From positions 141,499 through 205,498 of the forward strand of contig CANKUU010000004.1 in the NCBI GenBank assembly GCA_947486785.1: a stretch of 64,000 nt of DNA, read 5' to 3'. Shown here in pieces: positions 9,621 to 18,305 of this stretch. Under the pieces are notes generated by a model. That model worked only from the letters and a program-made list of their open reading frames with translations. It was not told the origin of the DNA and did no database searches. The position numbers and the translations under genes were made by a program. The stretch comes from an uncultured Flavobacteriaceae bacterium (GTDB lineage: Bacteria; Bacteroidota; Bacteroidia; Flavobacteriales; Flavobacteriaceae). Each line of letters opens with the position of its first letter. Within the stretch, counting starts at the first letter, position 1.

Positions 9621-10358
9621 TTACTTTTTTATCTTTTTTTTATCCTTTTTATAAAACGGAAGAAAATAAGATAGTGTAAAATTATAACCTATTCCAAAAT
9701 TACTATTGTCGGTTACTTTATTAAAACCAGGAATATAAAGGTTTTTAAAATTTTCAGGTTTTTTCTGCAAAGCATTTATGAGAAAACCCATTCGAACGCT
9801 AGCTCCTAAATAAATGTTAGCGAACAATTCGGTTTTTATACCGAGAACAAACTCAATCCAAGATGCATTTAAATTATTAAACTCTTTACTACCAGAGCCT
9901 TGTGCAAAATTATCAGGATTCCAATATCGATTACTATCAAAAATGCGATAATTATTTAAAGTATGACTAAAAGTACTAAAAGCAAATCTAGCACCTACAT
10001 ATATTAAGTTTTGTTCACCATACCAGTTTTTATAAGTGTTGTAATCAAAACCTAATTTTAGGTAGCTACCAGAAGTTGTGAAATTATAAAGGTCTTCTTG
10101 TTGGATTTTCTTCTCATTACCTAATTCTACGGCCAACCAATGCTTCTGACTTATACGAAAGTCACCTACCAGTTCAATACCAGTATACCCTTCTTGAAAA
10201 GAGGATAATAGTGGTCTGCTTAAATCAATACCCACACGCAGGCCATAGGGCTGTTTATGCACTACTGTGTCTTTTGGGCTAGTATCTATTGGCTTAGTCT
10301 GGGCATTTGCCGTCAAAAAAAAGCAAAGTATACAAGTACTAATGAAATATTTTAACAT
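9621..10358 (-). CDS. DUF6048 family predicted outer-membrane protein
   Basis: A 245-residue protein with a clear signal peptide (MLKYFISTCILCFFLTANAQ). The rest has alternating aromatic and polar strands (YLKLGFDYNTY, NIYLGASVRMGFLI, FGIGYNFTLSYFLPF) typical of a small outer-membrane beta-barrel, and a Lys-rich C-terminus. It matches what I recall of DUF6048, which travels with DUF6452 and rlmD in Flavobacteriaceae. Its ATG lies 20 bp inside the end of the DUF6452 gene, so the two are probably translationally coupled. Function is unknown. Confidence 0.75.
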   Translation of the reverse strand: MLKYFISTCILCFFLTANAQTKPIDTSPKDTVVHKQPYGLRVGIDLSRPLLSSFQEGYTGIELVGDFRISQKHWLAVELGNEKKIQQEDLYNFTTSGSYLKLGFDYNTYKNWYGEQNLIYVGARFAFSTFSHTLNNYRIFDSNRYWNPDNFAQGSGSKEFNNLNASWIEFVLGIKTELFANIYLGASVRMGFLINALQKKPENFKNLYIPGFNKVTDNSNFGIGYNFTLSYFLPFYKKDKKKIKK

Positions 10359-10857
10359 GTGCAGTTACTTCTTCTTCAAGTTTAATTGAAGGTTTTATAA
10401 TTTCTATTCTTTGAATCCAGTTTTCGGCTGTTGTACTAAAGTTTGCGGTTAATTCATCATAATTTACTACGAAACCACAGGCTCTTGATTTAAAAATTTC
10501 TTTGGTTGTATACTCGAATATAAGACTATCAATAGTACCCGTTTCTTGACCGTTATCACTATCCGTAGAATTAATAATGAAAGAAAATTGGGTAGTGTTG
10601 TCATTCGGTTTTAAAGGAATAGCAATAGAATCTAAAGTGCTAACACGATCGCTAAATGTATTAACAGGTTCCGTTTTACCTTCTCCAATAACTCTTAAAC
10701 TAGGTACCATTTTAAATTCTTCGGGGTTTTCTACGTCATAAAATCGTATGATAAGTAATGGGGTGTCTTCATCTACGCAAATATCATCCTTTTCACAGGC
10801 CAAAAATATGCCGATACTAAACAGCAAAAAAATATCAATTATCTTAGGTATGTTCAT
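10339..10857 (-). CDS. DUF6452 family lipoprotein
   Basis: A 172-residue predicted lipoprotein: the N-terminus is hydrophobic and reaches a lipobox-like FLACEKDD, with the lipidated Cys near residue 21. The mature part contains TPLLIIRFYDV and further beta-rich segments. It matches the DUF6452 pattern of a small surface or periplasmic protein conserved beside rlmD and DUF6048. It begins 4 bp after the rlmD stop and overlaps the next gene by 20 bp, so it is the middle gene of a three-gene operon. No biochemical function is known to me. Confidence 0.75.
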   Translation of the reverse strand: MNIPKIIDIFLLFSIGIFLACEKDDICVDEDTPLLIIRFYDVENPEEFKMVPSLRVIGEGKTEPVNTFSDRVSTLDSIAIPLKPNDNTTQFSFIINSTDSDNGQETGTIDSLIFEYTTKEIFKSRACGFVVNYDELTANFSTTAENWIQRIEIIKPSIKLEEEVTAHVKIFH

Positions 10858-10861
10858 TTGC

Positions 10862-12271
10862 TTATATCTTTTCTAATAGTACAATATTTTCTACGTGAAA
10901 GGTTTGCGGAAACATGTCAACAGGTTGCACCTTTACAACCTTGTATACCTCTTTCATTAGAGCTAAATCTCTAGCTTGAGTTGCGCTATTGCAGCTCACA
11001 TAAACAACTTTCTCCGGTGATATATTTAATATTTGCTGCACCACATCTTTGTGCATACCATCTCTCGGAGGATCTGTTATAATACAATCTGGTTTGCCAT
11101 GTGTTGCAATGAATGCTTCATTGAATACATTCTTCATGTCACCTGCGTAGAATTCTACATTGCTAATATTATTATTTATTGCGTTTTCTTTTGCATCAGC
11201 TATGGCTTGTGGAACTGATTCAATACCAATTACTTTTTTTGCCTTCTTTGAAATAAATTGGGCTATTGTTCCTGTGCCCGTATAGAGGTCAAAAACTAGT
11301 TCTTTTCCTGTTAAAGCCGCAAAATCTCGAGTAACTTTATACAATTCGTAGGCTTGCTCTGAATTTGTTTGATAAAAAGATTTTGCGTTAATTTTAAATT
11401 TTAAGCCTTCCATTTCTTCAAAAATATGATCTCTACCACTATGGCAAATGACTTCTTGATCGTAAATGGTATCATTTTGCTTCGTATTTAAAACATATAA
11501 TAAAGCTGTAATTTCTGGAAATGTTTTTCTTAAGTAGTTCAAAAGTAAATCTCGTTTTTGAATATCATTTTCAAAAAATTGAACTAAAACCATTACTTCT
11601 CCTATTGACGATGTACGTATCATTAATGTACGCAACATGCCAAATTGATTTCTTGGATTAAAAAAAGAGATATTGTTTTCAGTAGCAAAATTTTTAGTTG
11701 CTAAACGTATGGCGTTTGAAGGGTCTGCTTGTAAATGACATTTTTCAATATCTAAAATTTTATCCCACATACCTGGAATATGAAACCCCAATGCATTTTT
11801 GTCATTAAAAATGATGTCTGATTGCAGCTCATCTAAAGTTAACCATCTACTATCTGAAAAAGAAAACTCCATTTTATTTCGATAGAAATATTGATTTTTA
11901 GATCCTAAAATTGAAGAAATTGTTGGCAATTCTAAATGACCAATACGACGCAGGTTATTCTCGACCTCTCTCTGTTTATAAAACAATTGGTGTTCATAAC
12001 CCATATGTTGCCATTTACAGCCTCCACAGGTGCCAAAATGTTTACATTCTGGCGTAACACGCTTTTCTGATAAGGAGTGAAAATGTATGGCTGATCCTTC
12101 AAAGTAGCTTTTACGTTTTTTGGTAGTTTGTACATCAACGATATCACCCGGAACAGTATTAGTCATAAAAATCACCCTGCCATCTGGTGCTTTACCAATA
12201 GTTTTACCTTTTGCACCAGCATCGATTACCTCTATATTTTCAAAAATTTGTTTTCTACTCTTTTTACGCAT
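10862..12271 (-). CDS. rlmD: 23S rRNA (uracil-C5)-methyltransferase RlmD
   Basis: RlmD methylates C5 of U1939 in 23S rRNA (E. coli numbering). Visible here are an N-terminal TRAM-like domain (VIDAGAKGKTIGKAPDG), the Fe-S Cys cluster (CKHFGTCGGCKWQ), the SAM motif (DLYTGTGTIAQF), and the catalytic Cys segment (VYVSCNSATQ) near the C-terminus. About 470 residues, normal for the family. The frame runs back to an ATG at 12298, but I chose ATG 12271 (MRKKSRKQIFENIEVI): this fits the family N-terminus and lies 4 nt after a TATTTTTG box, whereas the upstream ATG lies before that box. It is the first gene of the operon with DUF6452 and DUF6048. Confidence 0.9.
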   Translation of the reverse strand: MRKKSRKQIFENIEVIDAGAKGKTIGKAPDGRVIFMTNTVPGDIVDVQTTKKRKSYFEGSAIHFHSLSEKRVTPECKHFGTCGGCKWQHMGYEHQLFYKQREVENNLRRIGHLELPTISSILGSKNQYFYRNKMEFSFSDSRWLTLDELQSDIIFNDKNALGFHIPGMWDKILDIEKCHLQADPSNAIRLATKNFATENNISFFNPRNQFGMLRTLMIRTSSIGEVMVLVQFFENDIQKRDLLLNYLRKTFPEITALLYVLNTKQNDTIYDQEVICHSGRDHIFEEMEGLKFKINAKSFYQTNSEQAYELYKVTRDFAALTGKELVFDLYTGTGTIAQFISKKAKKVIGIESVPQAIADAKENAINNNISNVEFYAGDMKNVFNEAFIATHGKPDCIITDPPRDGMHKDVVQQILNISPEKVVYVSCNSATQARDLALMKEVYKVVKVQPVDMFPQTFHVENIVLLEKI

Positions 12272-12275
12272 TAGA

Positions 12276-12283
12276 CAAAAATA
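12276..12283 (-). promoter_or_regulatory. -7 box TATTTTTG four nt before the rlmD ATG
   Basis: On the minus strand the sequence reads TATTTTTG-TCTA-ATG. The box fits TAnnTTTG. The 4-nt gap puts the A of the ATG about where transcription should begin, predicting a leaderless mRNA. It also argues against the upstream ATG at 12298. The -33 element is not clear. Confidence 0.45.
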
Positions 12284-12499
12284 GGAATTGGATAGCATTT
12301 ATTTGGTCTTGTTATTAAGTAAAAACAATTTTTAACTAGAAAGGGATAACAAAACTGGATAAAGATGTTAGAAAAGCCTTTTAATACCATAGCCTTCCCT
12401 AAAAAATAGAACAGCGTAAAATTCGAACTCATTAACTTTAAATTTTAACGATTACATAAAAAGAACAAAGTTTACATAAAGCCTTATTTTAAAGGCACT

Positions 12500-13560
12500 A
12501 AGAAAAAAAAAACAGGGAAAATCGGTTGGCGATATTTCTAGGGAACCGGGTAGCAACAAAAGACCATTTTACTATTAGTGCTAAAAATACATGATAGTAT
12601 GAATCAGCAGCAACTAAAACGTTTAAAGAAGCTTGAAGAAGAGAACAAATAACTGAAACAAATGTACTCAGATGTTCGCCTAAATAATAAAATATTAAAG
12701 AACGTTTTGTGAAAAAAATCTAAAGCCTTCCGACAAGAGAATCCAAGCAAAATATCTCAACAAACACTATACGGTTCTCATCTTACCTGTTTGTAAACTT
12801 ATTGGTTTAAACAGATCCATGTGGTATTACCAAAACAAACGGGATGACAGCGAAGTCATCAACAGGCTAACTGAATTAACCGAATTATATTCGACGTTGG
12901 ATCTTGATGAGAACTTTTATAAGTTATGTGATAAGAGCCTAAAATGGAATCGAGAGCGGGTATTGTGTGTGTATCGCAATATAAAGCTGAGCCTTAGAAG
13001 TAAGCACAAAAAACCATTGGTAAACGTGTAAGGCAAACCCTTGTAAGCAGCTTCACAGCTGCATGAGTGTAGAGGTATGGACTTTATGAACGATACACTT
13101 ACCGATGGCGGAAAAGTAGATGTATTCTAAGTACTTGATACCAAGAACCGCGAAGTCATTGCCATTGAAGGCGTACTACCCTATCCAACAGAGGCGGTCA
13201 CTAAAACCATGAAAAACCTAAAACAAAAGAGGGACTCCCAAATATATAAGAGGTGTTAATGGACCAAAATTTACCTTAAAAACATTTATGAACTGGTGTA
13301 AAAAGAACTTTATAGAAATCAAATATACCCAACCTGCAAAACAAATGCATAACAGATACATCGCACGGTTCAATCCCATTTTAGAGAAGACATATTTGGA
13401 TGCTTATTATTTTTATGACGCATATCAGCTCAAAAAAATAAGCGATAACTGATGGAAAGACTATAATTTTAACAACCACATAAATCGCTGGGCAATAAAT
13501 CACCCAAAAGAATATATGCCCAGATTTGATGAAGAATTTAAATTCTTCATCAAATCGACC
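12500..13560 (+). pseudogene. IS3-family transposase (OrfA/OrfB) remnant
   Basis: Translating all frames piecewise recovers the IS3 order. The OrfA helix-turn-helix piece is SVGDISREPGSNKRPFYY (about 12525), followed by its Leu-zipper-like LKRLKKLEEENK (about 12612). OrfB then starts with the HTH_21-type block, of which 12819-13031 stays open for 70 codons (YYQNKRDDSEVINRL...). Integrase-core pieces follow: DFMNDTLTDGGKVDVF (13080), NREVIAIEGVLPYPTEAV (13150), NGPKFTLKTFMNWCKKN (13258) and the C-terminal NHPKEYMPRFDEEFKFFIKS (to about 13557). Many in-frame stops interrupt it. The final residues match the C-terminus of the transposase at the window's right edge. Confidence 0.85.
13523..13556. 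repeat. Perfect 34-bp palindrome in the IS remnant
   Basis: The left half GATTTGATGAAGAATTT (13523-13539) is exactly mirrored by 13540-13556 with no loop. It lies where the transposase C-terminus (RFDEEF then KFFIKS) is encoded, so it is coding sequence as well as palindrome. The left half recurs exactly at 63983-63999, in the other IS copy, as the end read from the opposite strand. Confidence 0.9.
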
Positions 13561-13696
13561 TAAACAACAATTATATGTATCAAATTTAGAGGAGCCCTAA
13601 AATGGGGAAGGCTACACGGGCCATGCTCCCATTGTTTTTGTATTTACACACTTTGAGATAATGGTTCAAAATATGGTCGAGTTTAAGTCTAAAATT

Positions 13697-15418
13697 TTAA
13701 TTGTCGACAACCCTAAATATCCATGTTTTACCTTTAAATTTCCCGTCAAAATTACTATCTCTAGCTTTTCTAGCTTCTCCAATAGTATTGTATCTAGCCA
13801 AATACACATAATTATACCTATTAGAACTTCGGTAGAAAGATTTACCTTTAATTCCTAATTTGGCTAAATCTGCCATAAAAACATTAAAATATTTTTTAGT
13901 ACCAAAAACATTGGCTATTAAATAAAAACCTGACTCAAGACCCTCTGAATTAGACACTTCTTGATATTTCTCACCAGGTAGTGGTGTAACATCTTCTGCT
14001 CGGGCTGCGGCCTTCTCTTTGGCAATTTTGGCTTCATTAGCTGCCTTTTGTTCAGCTAATAATTTTGCTTCTTCTCTTAATTTATTTATCGAATCTTTGG
14101 TTCTAATTTCTAATGCTTTTCTAGCTGCAATTGCAGCTTCTTTTTTAGCATCATTTTCAATTTTAAGTTTAGCTAAACGTTGTTGATTTTCAACATTCTT
14201 CTTTTTAGCTGCTAGCGCTTTTTTATCTTTATTCCTATCCTTAGTAATTTTAGCCTTCTCTTTATCTCGTTTTTTCAATAAAGCAGCTTCCTCTTTACTA
14301 GCCTTATCGGCAATTGACTTATCTTGTCTAAGTTTTCTTTCTAGTTCTTTTTGTTTACTTGCTTCAATTTTTTGTTTCTTTTTGTCTGAGGCGTTTAATT
14401 TAGTGGTTTTTTTAGCTTCTCTTTGATCATCCCGAACTTCATCAGAGGTTCGCTCTTTTTGTTTTTTAACTCTTTTCTCAAATTCATTTGAAACTATTCT
14501 TCTTCTTTTACTAGGCTTTCCTATAAAGTACGATGCAATAAGCTCAAAAGAAGGATCATTTGAACTTAACGAGGAACTAATGCCAAATTCAACCAAAGCC
14601 CCTAGAGAAAATCTGTTAAATATGGTGCCCCCTGCCCCTGCTGAAATGCCGTAAAAATTGTTATATCCAACTTGTCCCCAATATTTTTGAGTACTAAATA
14701 ACGTATTTAATCCTAATTGATTTTTTTGATTTGGTATCGTTTTTACATATACTGAGGGGCGTATGTATGCGGTTTCATCAAAATTTAAAACTGAAAATTC
14801 ATACGATGCCAAACCCATAAATATTTTATTAGAAGTACCAGCATTAGAGGTACTCTCTGTAAAATTATAGCTTACCAAATTTTCGGAAGCCAAGCTTACT
14901 GAGAAATTTTTATACTCCAAATTAATACCAGGTGCTACTTGCAAAATAAAATCGCTTGTTAACTCTGGCCCAGGAATTCCAGGTATAGGGTTTGAAGGAA
15001 ATCTCGTATCTGCCAATTCTTGCTTAAATGCAAATAAATTAAGACCGAAAGAAAGGCTTAGAAGATTATCGAATTGTAATTTATATGCATAGTTTAAAGC
15101 CACACCTGTATCAAAAAAAACACCTGTATTATGCTCAAAAAAACCAACCCCTGCTGCAGAATTATCATTTAGAGCACGGGTATAATTTAAGAATAGCGTT
15201 GAAGGGTCTACATCAATATTTTGCCATTGCCAACGCGTCCATAAAGATATTGATTGCGGATTATTAAGGTTCAACGAAAATGCTGGGTTGTAAAGACTTG
15301 CATTAAACTGCGTTAAATTATGTTGCCTTAAATCAGCGGGCACCAAAATATTTGCATCTTGTGAAAAACCAATAAAAGAGAATAAGCTTATAACAGCTAA
15401 AAAAATAGATTTAACCAT
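13697..15418 (-). CDS. PorP/SprF-family outer-membrane protein with charged coiled coil and SPOR-like tail
   Basis: 573 residues. A signal peptide (ending SFIGFSQ) is followed by a PorP/SprF-type beta-barrel domain to about residue 300, with the typical N-terminal QHNLTQFNASLYNPAF segment. The family works with gliding and T9SS surface adhesins. Residues about 305-480 are a long Lys/Glu/Ala-rich segment predicted as coiled coil. The C-terminal about 85 residues (GFYLIANVFGTKKYFNVFM...) resemble a SPOR-like peptidoglycan-binding fold. This combination would tie an outer-membrane protein to the cell wall. It is divergent from the histidine phosphatase gene. Family membership is fairly clear; the wall-tethering role is my inference. 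Confidence 0.8.
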   Translation of the reverse strand: MVKSIFLAVISLFSFIGFSQDANILVPADLRQHNLTQFNASLYNPAFSLNLNNPQSISLWTRWQWQNIDVDPSTLFLNYTRALNDNSAAGVGFFEHNTGVFFDTGVALNYAYKLQFDNLLSLSFGLNLFAFKQELADTRFPSNPIPGIPGPELTSDFILQVAPGINLEYKNFSVSLASENLVSYNFTESTSNAGTSNKIFMGLASYEFSVLNFDETAYIRPSVYVKTIPNQKNQLGLNTLFSTQKYWGQVGYNNFYGISAGAGGTIFNRFSLGALVEFGISSSLSSNDPSFELIASYFIGKPSKRRRIVSNEFEKRVKKQKERTSDEVRDDQREAKKTTKLNASDKKKQKIEASKQKELERKLRQDKSIADKASKEEAALLKKRDKEKAKITKDRNKDKKALAAKKKNVENQQRLAKLKIENDAKKEAAIAARKALEIRTKDSINKLREEAKLLAEQKAANEAKIAKEKAAARAEDVTPLPGEKYQEVSNSEGLESGFYLIANVFGTKKYFNVFMADLAKLGIKGKSFYRSSNRYNYVYLARYNTIGEARKARDSNFDGKFKGKTWIFRVVDN

Positions 15419-15512
15419 GGGAACAATAAAAAAAACAATTAGTAGAGCATACTATTTTAAACTAAATTTAGTTAGAGTAAGAGAAAGCTATCAACAATTT
15501 GATAAATAACCT

Positions 15513-16067
15513 ATGTCGCTGCTAAAATCAATCTTTGTTTCATTTTTAATAGTATGCTTTATCGGATGCAATGATAAAACAAAAAAATCAGAAAGTACCC
15601 CAACTGTTGCGGGTGTTTCTACGTTTTATTTTATTCGTCATGCCGAAAAAGATCGAAGTAATATGAACGAAAATGATCCTGAACTCAATCAAGATGGTCT
15701 TGGTAGAGCTATGCATTGGGCAGAAATTTTAAAAGATGTTCCTTTAAATGCCATATATAGCACAGACTACAAAAGAACAACAATGACTGCTGCACCAATA
15801 TCAGTAAAAAAAGATATTGATATACAATATTATGACCCACGGATAATTGATGTGAACCAATTTAAACTTGACAATCAAAATAAAAATGTACTCATAGTAG
15901 GGCATAGCAATACAACACCCGATTTTGTAAATATGATGATCGGCGAAGAAAAATACCAAGCTATGGATGATTCTGATAACGGTAGCCTTTTTATTGTTCA
16001 GATTGCCAACGGAGTACCCACAGCACAACGTTTACATTTTAATTGTAACTGCCCGAAACGTGACTAG
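15513..16067 (+). CDS. Histidine phosphatase family lipoprotein
   Basis: 184 residues. An N-terminal lipoprotein signal (IVCFIGCND, Cys near residue 19) is followed by a histidine phosphatase (phosphoglycerate-mutase-like) domain. The catalytic FIRHAEK motif is near residue 41 and the second catalytic His is in VGHSN near residue 128. STDYKRTTMTA supplies the conserved Arg region. The substrate of such small periplasmic members is generally unknown. The 3' end overlaps the convergent DUF6503 gene by 29 bp, an arrangement that may cause antisense interference. Confidence 0.85.
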   Translation: MSLLKSIFVSFLIVCFIGCNDKTKKSESTPTVAGVSTFYFIRHAEKDRSNMNENDPELNQDGLGRAMHWAEILKDVPLNAIYSTDYKRTTMTAAPISVKKDIDIQYYDPRIIDVNQFKLDNQNKNVLIVGHSNTTPDFVNMMIGEEKYQAMDDSDNGSLFIVQIANGVPTAQRLHFNCNCPKRD

Positions 16068-16791
16068 TTATATTTTCGATTTCAATGGTGGACAATAATT
16101 TAAGTTCGTCATTTATATACAAACTATCAATCTGTAGAATATTCAATTTGTTGTGTTTTGGCTTTAAATTTTTATAGTCGACAAACCTAATTTCGTCTAC
16201 GTAGCGCTCATTATAGGCTTCTCTAAAGCGCATTCCACCACCATTTGTATGATACTCGTAAGCTAAATAATCTACCTTAAATGTATCTTTATTAATCCAA
16301 TAGAGATAGGTGTCATCAAAATCATCTCCACCATTTTTTTGGCTAAAGGAGATTTTTATCTTAAAATAGGCTTGTTTTTTAATTTCTATTTCACCCAAAA
16401 GCTCTTTTTGTACAGCAGGATCATTTAAGCCGTAAGGTAATTTAGAAAAGTAATGGACTGAGTTGACTGAATTGGCATAAATATGTGCAAGCGAATCTGG
16501 CAAAACCACGAGACTATCATTCTTGTATCGCTGTAATTTGCCTTTCGATAACACATCTAATAGTTTAACCGTATCGTTTTTTAGTAAACGAGTTAATATC
16601 TTTTGTTTTCCACGAGTTTCAGAGGTATATGTTTTTCCCCTAAAATCAAAAGAAATGGTTTTAAGTTCAAATAAATTTCCTCCGCTTACCGCAATGCTTT
16701 TGTCTACAATTTCTTGTACTGTTAGTTTCTTATCATATTGTTTACAAGACAAAACAAAAAGTACGATCATTAAAGCTACTATTTTTTGCAT
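16039..16791 (-). CDS. DUF6503 family lipoprotein
   Basis: About 250 residues from the ATG at 16791 (MQKIVALMIVLFVLSCKQYD), which gives a clean lipoprotein signal with Cys near residue 16. An upstream ATG at 16869 would bury that signal behind 26 residues and is rejected. The mature part begins VQEIVDKSIAVSGG and contains SFDFRGKTYTSE, typical of DUF6503, a LolA-like or outer-membrane-lipoprotein-sorting-like fold in Bacteroidota. It overlaps the histidine phosphatase gene tail-to-tail. Function unknown. Confidence 0.75.
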   Translation of the reverse strand: MQKIVALMIVLFVLSCKQYDKKLTVQEIVDKSIAVSGGNLFELKTISFDFRGKTYTSETRGKQKILTRLLKNDTVKLLDVLSKGKLQRYKNDSLVVLPDSLAHIYANSVNSVHYFSKLPYGLNDPAVQKELLGEIEIKKQAYFKIKISFSQKNGGDDFDDTYLYWINKDTFKVDYLAYEYHTNGGGMRFREAYNERYVDEIRFVDYKNLKPKHNKLNILQIDSLYINDELKLLSTIEIENITSHVSGSYN

Positions 16792-16888
16792 CCTAAATAT
16801 TTTAATAGTTGTTCGAAAAAACGAATTATTCTTTACAGAAATCTTGCTCAATCTAAAGTTAAAATTCATTTTAAACCATTTTTGTCCC

Positions 16889-16896
16889 TATTTTTG
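16889..16896 (+). promoter_or_regulatory. -7 box TATTTTTG four nt before the smpB ATG
   Basis: The sequence reads TATTTTTG-TAAT-ATG. With the family's usual spacing, transcription would begin at or next to the A of the start codon, so the mRNA is predicted to be leaderless. No clear TTTG is seen at -33. Confidence 0.45.
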
Positions 16897-16900
16897 TAAT

Positions 16901-17365
16901 ATGCTTCAGAAAAACATTAATATAAAGAATAAAAGAGCTCGGTTTGAATATGAGCTACTTGACAAGTTTACTGCAGGTATTGTTTTAGGAGGAACTGAAA
17001 TAAAGTCGATTCGTGAAAGTAAGGCATCTATTTCTGAAAGCTTTTGTGAATTTAATGAACGGGGCGAACTTTTTATTATTAACATGCAAATCGATGAATA
17101 CTCGCATGCATCGCATTATAATCATAAACCAAAAGCAGAACGTAAACTTTTATTGAATAAACAAGAATTAAAAAAACTTCAAAAAGAGGTAAACGTATCT
17201 GGACTTACTATTATTCCATTAAATCTTTTTTTAAATAATCGGGGTTTAGCAAAATTAAACATTGCGCTTGCTAAGGGCAAGAAGTTGTACGATAAGCGCG
17301 AAACAATTAAAGATAGAGATAATAAGCGCAATTTAGACCGTATTAAAAAGAGCTTTAATAATTAA
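16901..17365 (+). CDS. smpB: SsrA-binding protein SmpB
   Basis: 154 residues, the normal SmpB length. SmpB binds tmRNA and brings it to stalled ribosomes for trans-translation. Family hallmarks: the N-terminal NKRARFEYELLDKFTAGIVL, GTEIKSIRESKASISESFC, the central PKAERKLLLNKQELKKL, the beta-strand TIIPLNLFLNNRGLAKLNIALAKGK (in part), and the C-terminal tail that inserts in the decoding site (KGKKLYDKRETIKDRDNKR). I chose the ATG at 16901 over an open frame reaching back to 16523, because only this start fits the family N-terminus and lies 4 nt after a promoter box. Confidence 0.95.
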   Translation: MLQKNINIKNKRARFEYELLDKFTAGIVLGGTEIKSIRESKASISESFCEFNERGELFIINMQIDEYSHASHYNHKPKAERKLLLNKQELKKLQKEVNVSGLTIIPLNLFLNNRGLAKLNIALAKGKKLYDKRETIKDRDNKRNLDRIKKSFNN

Positions 17366-17457
17366 AATGGCTGTTTTAACAAAAAAGATACGCCTCCTTT
17401 AACTACTACCATTAAAACTTTTATGTCAAAACTAAAATACAGCCAAATTAGTCTTAG

Positions 17458-18117
17458 TTAATTTTTGTTTTTTAATAGGGGCACAAAACGAAAAGAGCCA
17501 AACTCTTTTTTCTCAAATTCTGTAGCCGATTTACGAATAAAAATCGTCATTATTTGATCATCAATTCCCACCGGAATTACTAAACGCCCTCCTATCTTTA
17601 GCTGAGCCATTAAAGCTTTTGGCACATGAGGTGCGCCAGCAGTAACAATAATACCATCAAAAGGGGCTTCTTCTGGCAGGCCTTTATAACCATCTCCAAA
17701 AATAACTTTTTTAGGACGATACCCCATTTTCTTAAAAAAAATGTTCGTTTTCTTAAAAAGTTCAAGCTGTCTTTCTATAGTAAATACCGTTGCACGAAGG
17801 CATAGTAATACTGCCGTTTGATAGCCGCTACCCGTACCTATTTCTAAAATTTTTTGACCTGGTTTTAGATCTAAAAGTGCTGTTTGAAATGCGACCGTAT
17901 AGGGCTGAGAAATAGTTTGTTGAGCTCCTATTGGAAAAGCTTTGTCTTGATAAGCATGGCCTTCAAAACTACTATCTATAAATAGGTGTCTAGGTACAAC
18001 ACTAATCGCTTGTAAAACTTTTTTATTAGAAATACCCTTTTCGATAAGAGAATCAACTAATTTTTTCCGCATACCACGGTGCTTTAATGTATCTATCAAA
18101 GGTATAATTTTTGGCAC
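17458..18117 (-). CDS. pcm: Protein-L-isoaspartate O-methyltransferase
   Basis: About 210-219 residues. Pcm methylates isoaspartyl residues in aged proteins so they can be repaired. Motifs: AFPIGAQQTISQPYTVAFQT, the SAM site LEIGTGSGYQTAVLL, and the C-terminal APFDGIIVTAGAPHVPKAL and GGRLVIPVG. The frame opens with GTG at 18117. A TTG at 18099 would give MIDTLKHRGM, which fits the family N-terminus (M-x-D-T-x-K-H) best, and an ATG at 18072 is also possible, so the start is uncertain by up to 15 codons. It is convergent with smpB (92 bp gap) and divergent from the Gfo/Idh gene. Confidence 0.9.
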   Translation of the reverse strand: MPKIIPLIDTLKHRGMRKKLVDSLIEKGISNKKVLQAISVVPRHLFIDSSFEGHAYQDKAFPIGAQQTISQPYTVAFQTALLDLKPGQKILEIGTGSGYQTAVLLCLRATVFTIERQLELFKKTNIFFKKMGYRPKKVIFGDGYKGLPEEAPFDGIIVTAGAPHVPKALMAQLKIGGRLVIPVGIDDQIMTIFIRKSATEFEKKEFGSFRFVPLLKNKN

Positions 18118-18282
18118 ACGAAGTTAAAACGTTCAAAAACAATTTACAAAAAATAAGAGCTGCAGTTTTTCCTTTTCTCATTTAAACCAATTCTTTTAGT
18201 AGAATTTACAATTCTAAGCAAGAGTACGAGATAAATCTTAAAACTTTTAAAGTTCTATTCTTATAAACTTCTAAAGTATGTT

Positions 18283-18290
18283 TATTTTTG
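18283..18290 (+). promoter_or_regulatory. -7 box TATTTTTG upstream of the Gfo/Idh/MocA gene
   Basis: TATTTTTG fits TAnnTTTG and ends 15 nt before the ATG at 18306. The box contains the TTG (18288) that opens the reading frame, which argues that this TTG is promoter and not a start codon. Confidence 0.45.
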
Positions 18291-18305
18291 AAAAAAACGA
18301 GAAAT

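Larger units (their letters stand above)
12387..13616 (+). mobile_element. Decayed IS3-family insertion sequence
   Basis: About 1230 bp, the usual IS3-family size. The right end (about 13596-13616) contains CCTAAAATGGGGAAGGCTAC. The left end (from about 12387) contains TAGCCTTCCCTAAAAAATAG. These are inverted versions of one terminal repeat, TGTAGGCTTCCC..., which also occurs at 63906 and 63924. Between them lie remnants of both transposase frames. I see no target-site duplication. Many stops and shifts show an old, inactive copy. Confidence 0.85.

Noticed and set aside
12272..12298. Upstream ATG of rlmD
   Set aside because: It adds nine residues not seen in the family and lies before the likely promoter box.
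12819..13031. A separate 70-residue gene
   Set aside because: The peptide is the HTH-like part of an IS3 OrfB, lying between other transposase pieces in different frames, so it is a fragment of a pseudogene.
16523..16900. N-terminal extension of the smpB frame
   Set aside because: It lies antisense to the DUF6503 gene, has no SmpB similarity, and the promoter box sits just before the ATG at 16901.
17366..17457. Long-range pairing between TGGCTGTTTTA and TAAAATACAGCCA downstream of smpB and pcm
   Set aside because: The match is imperfect and the loop is long; not strong enough to call a terminator.
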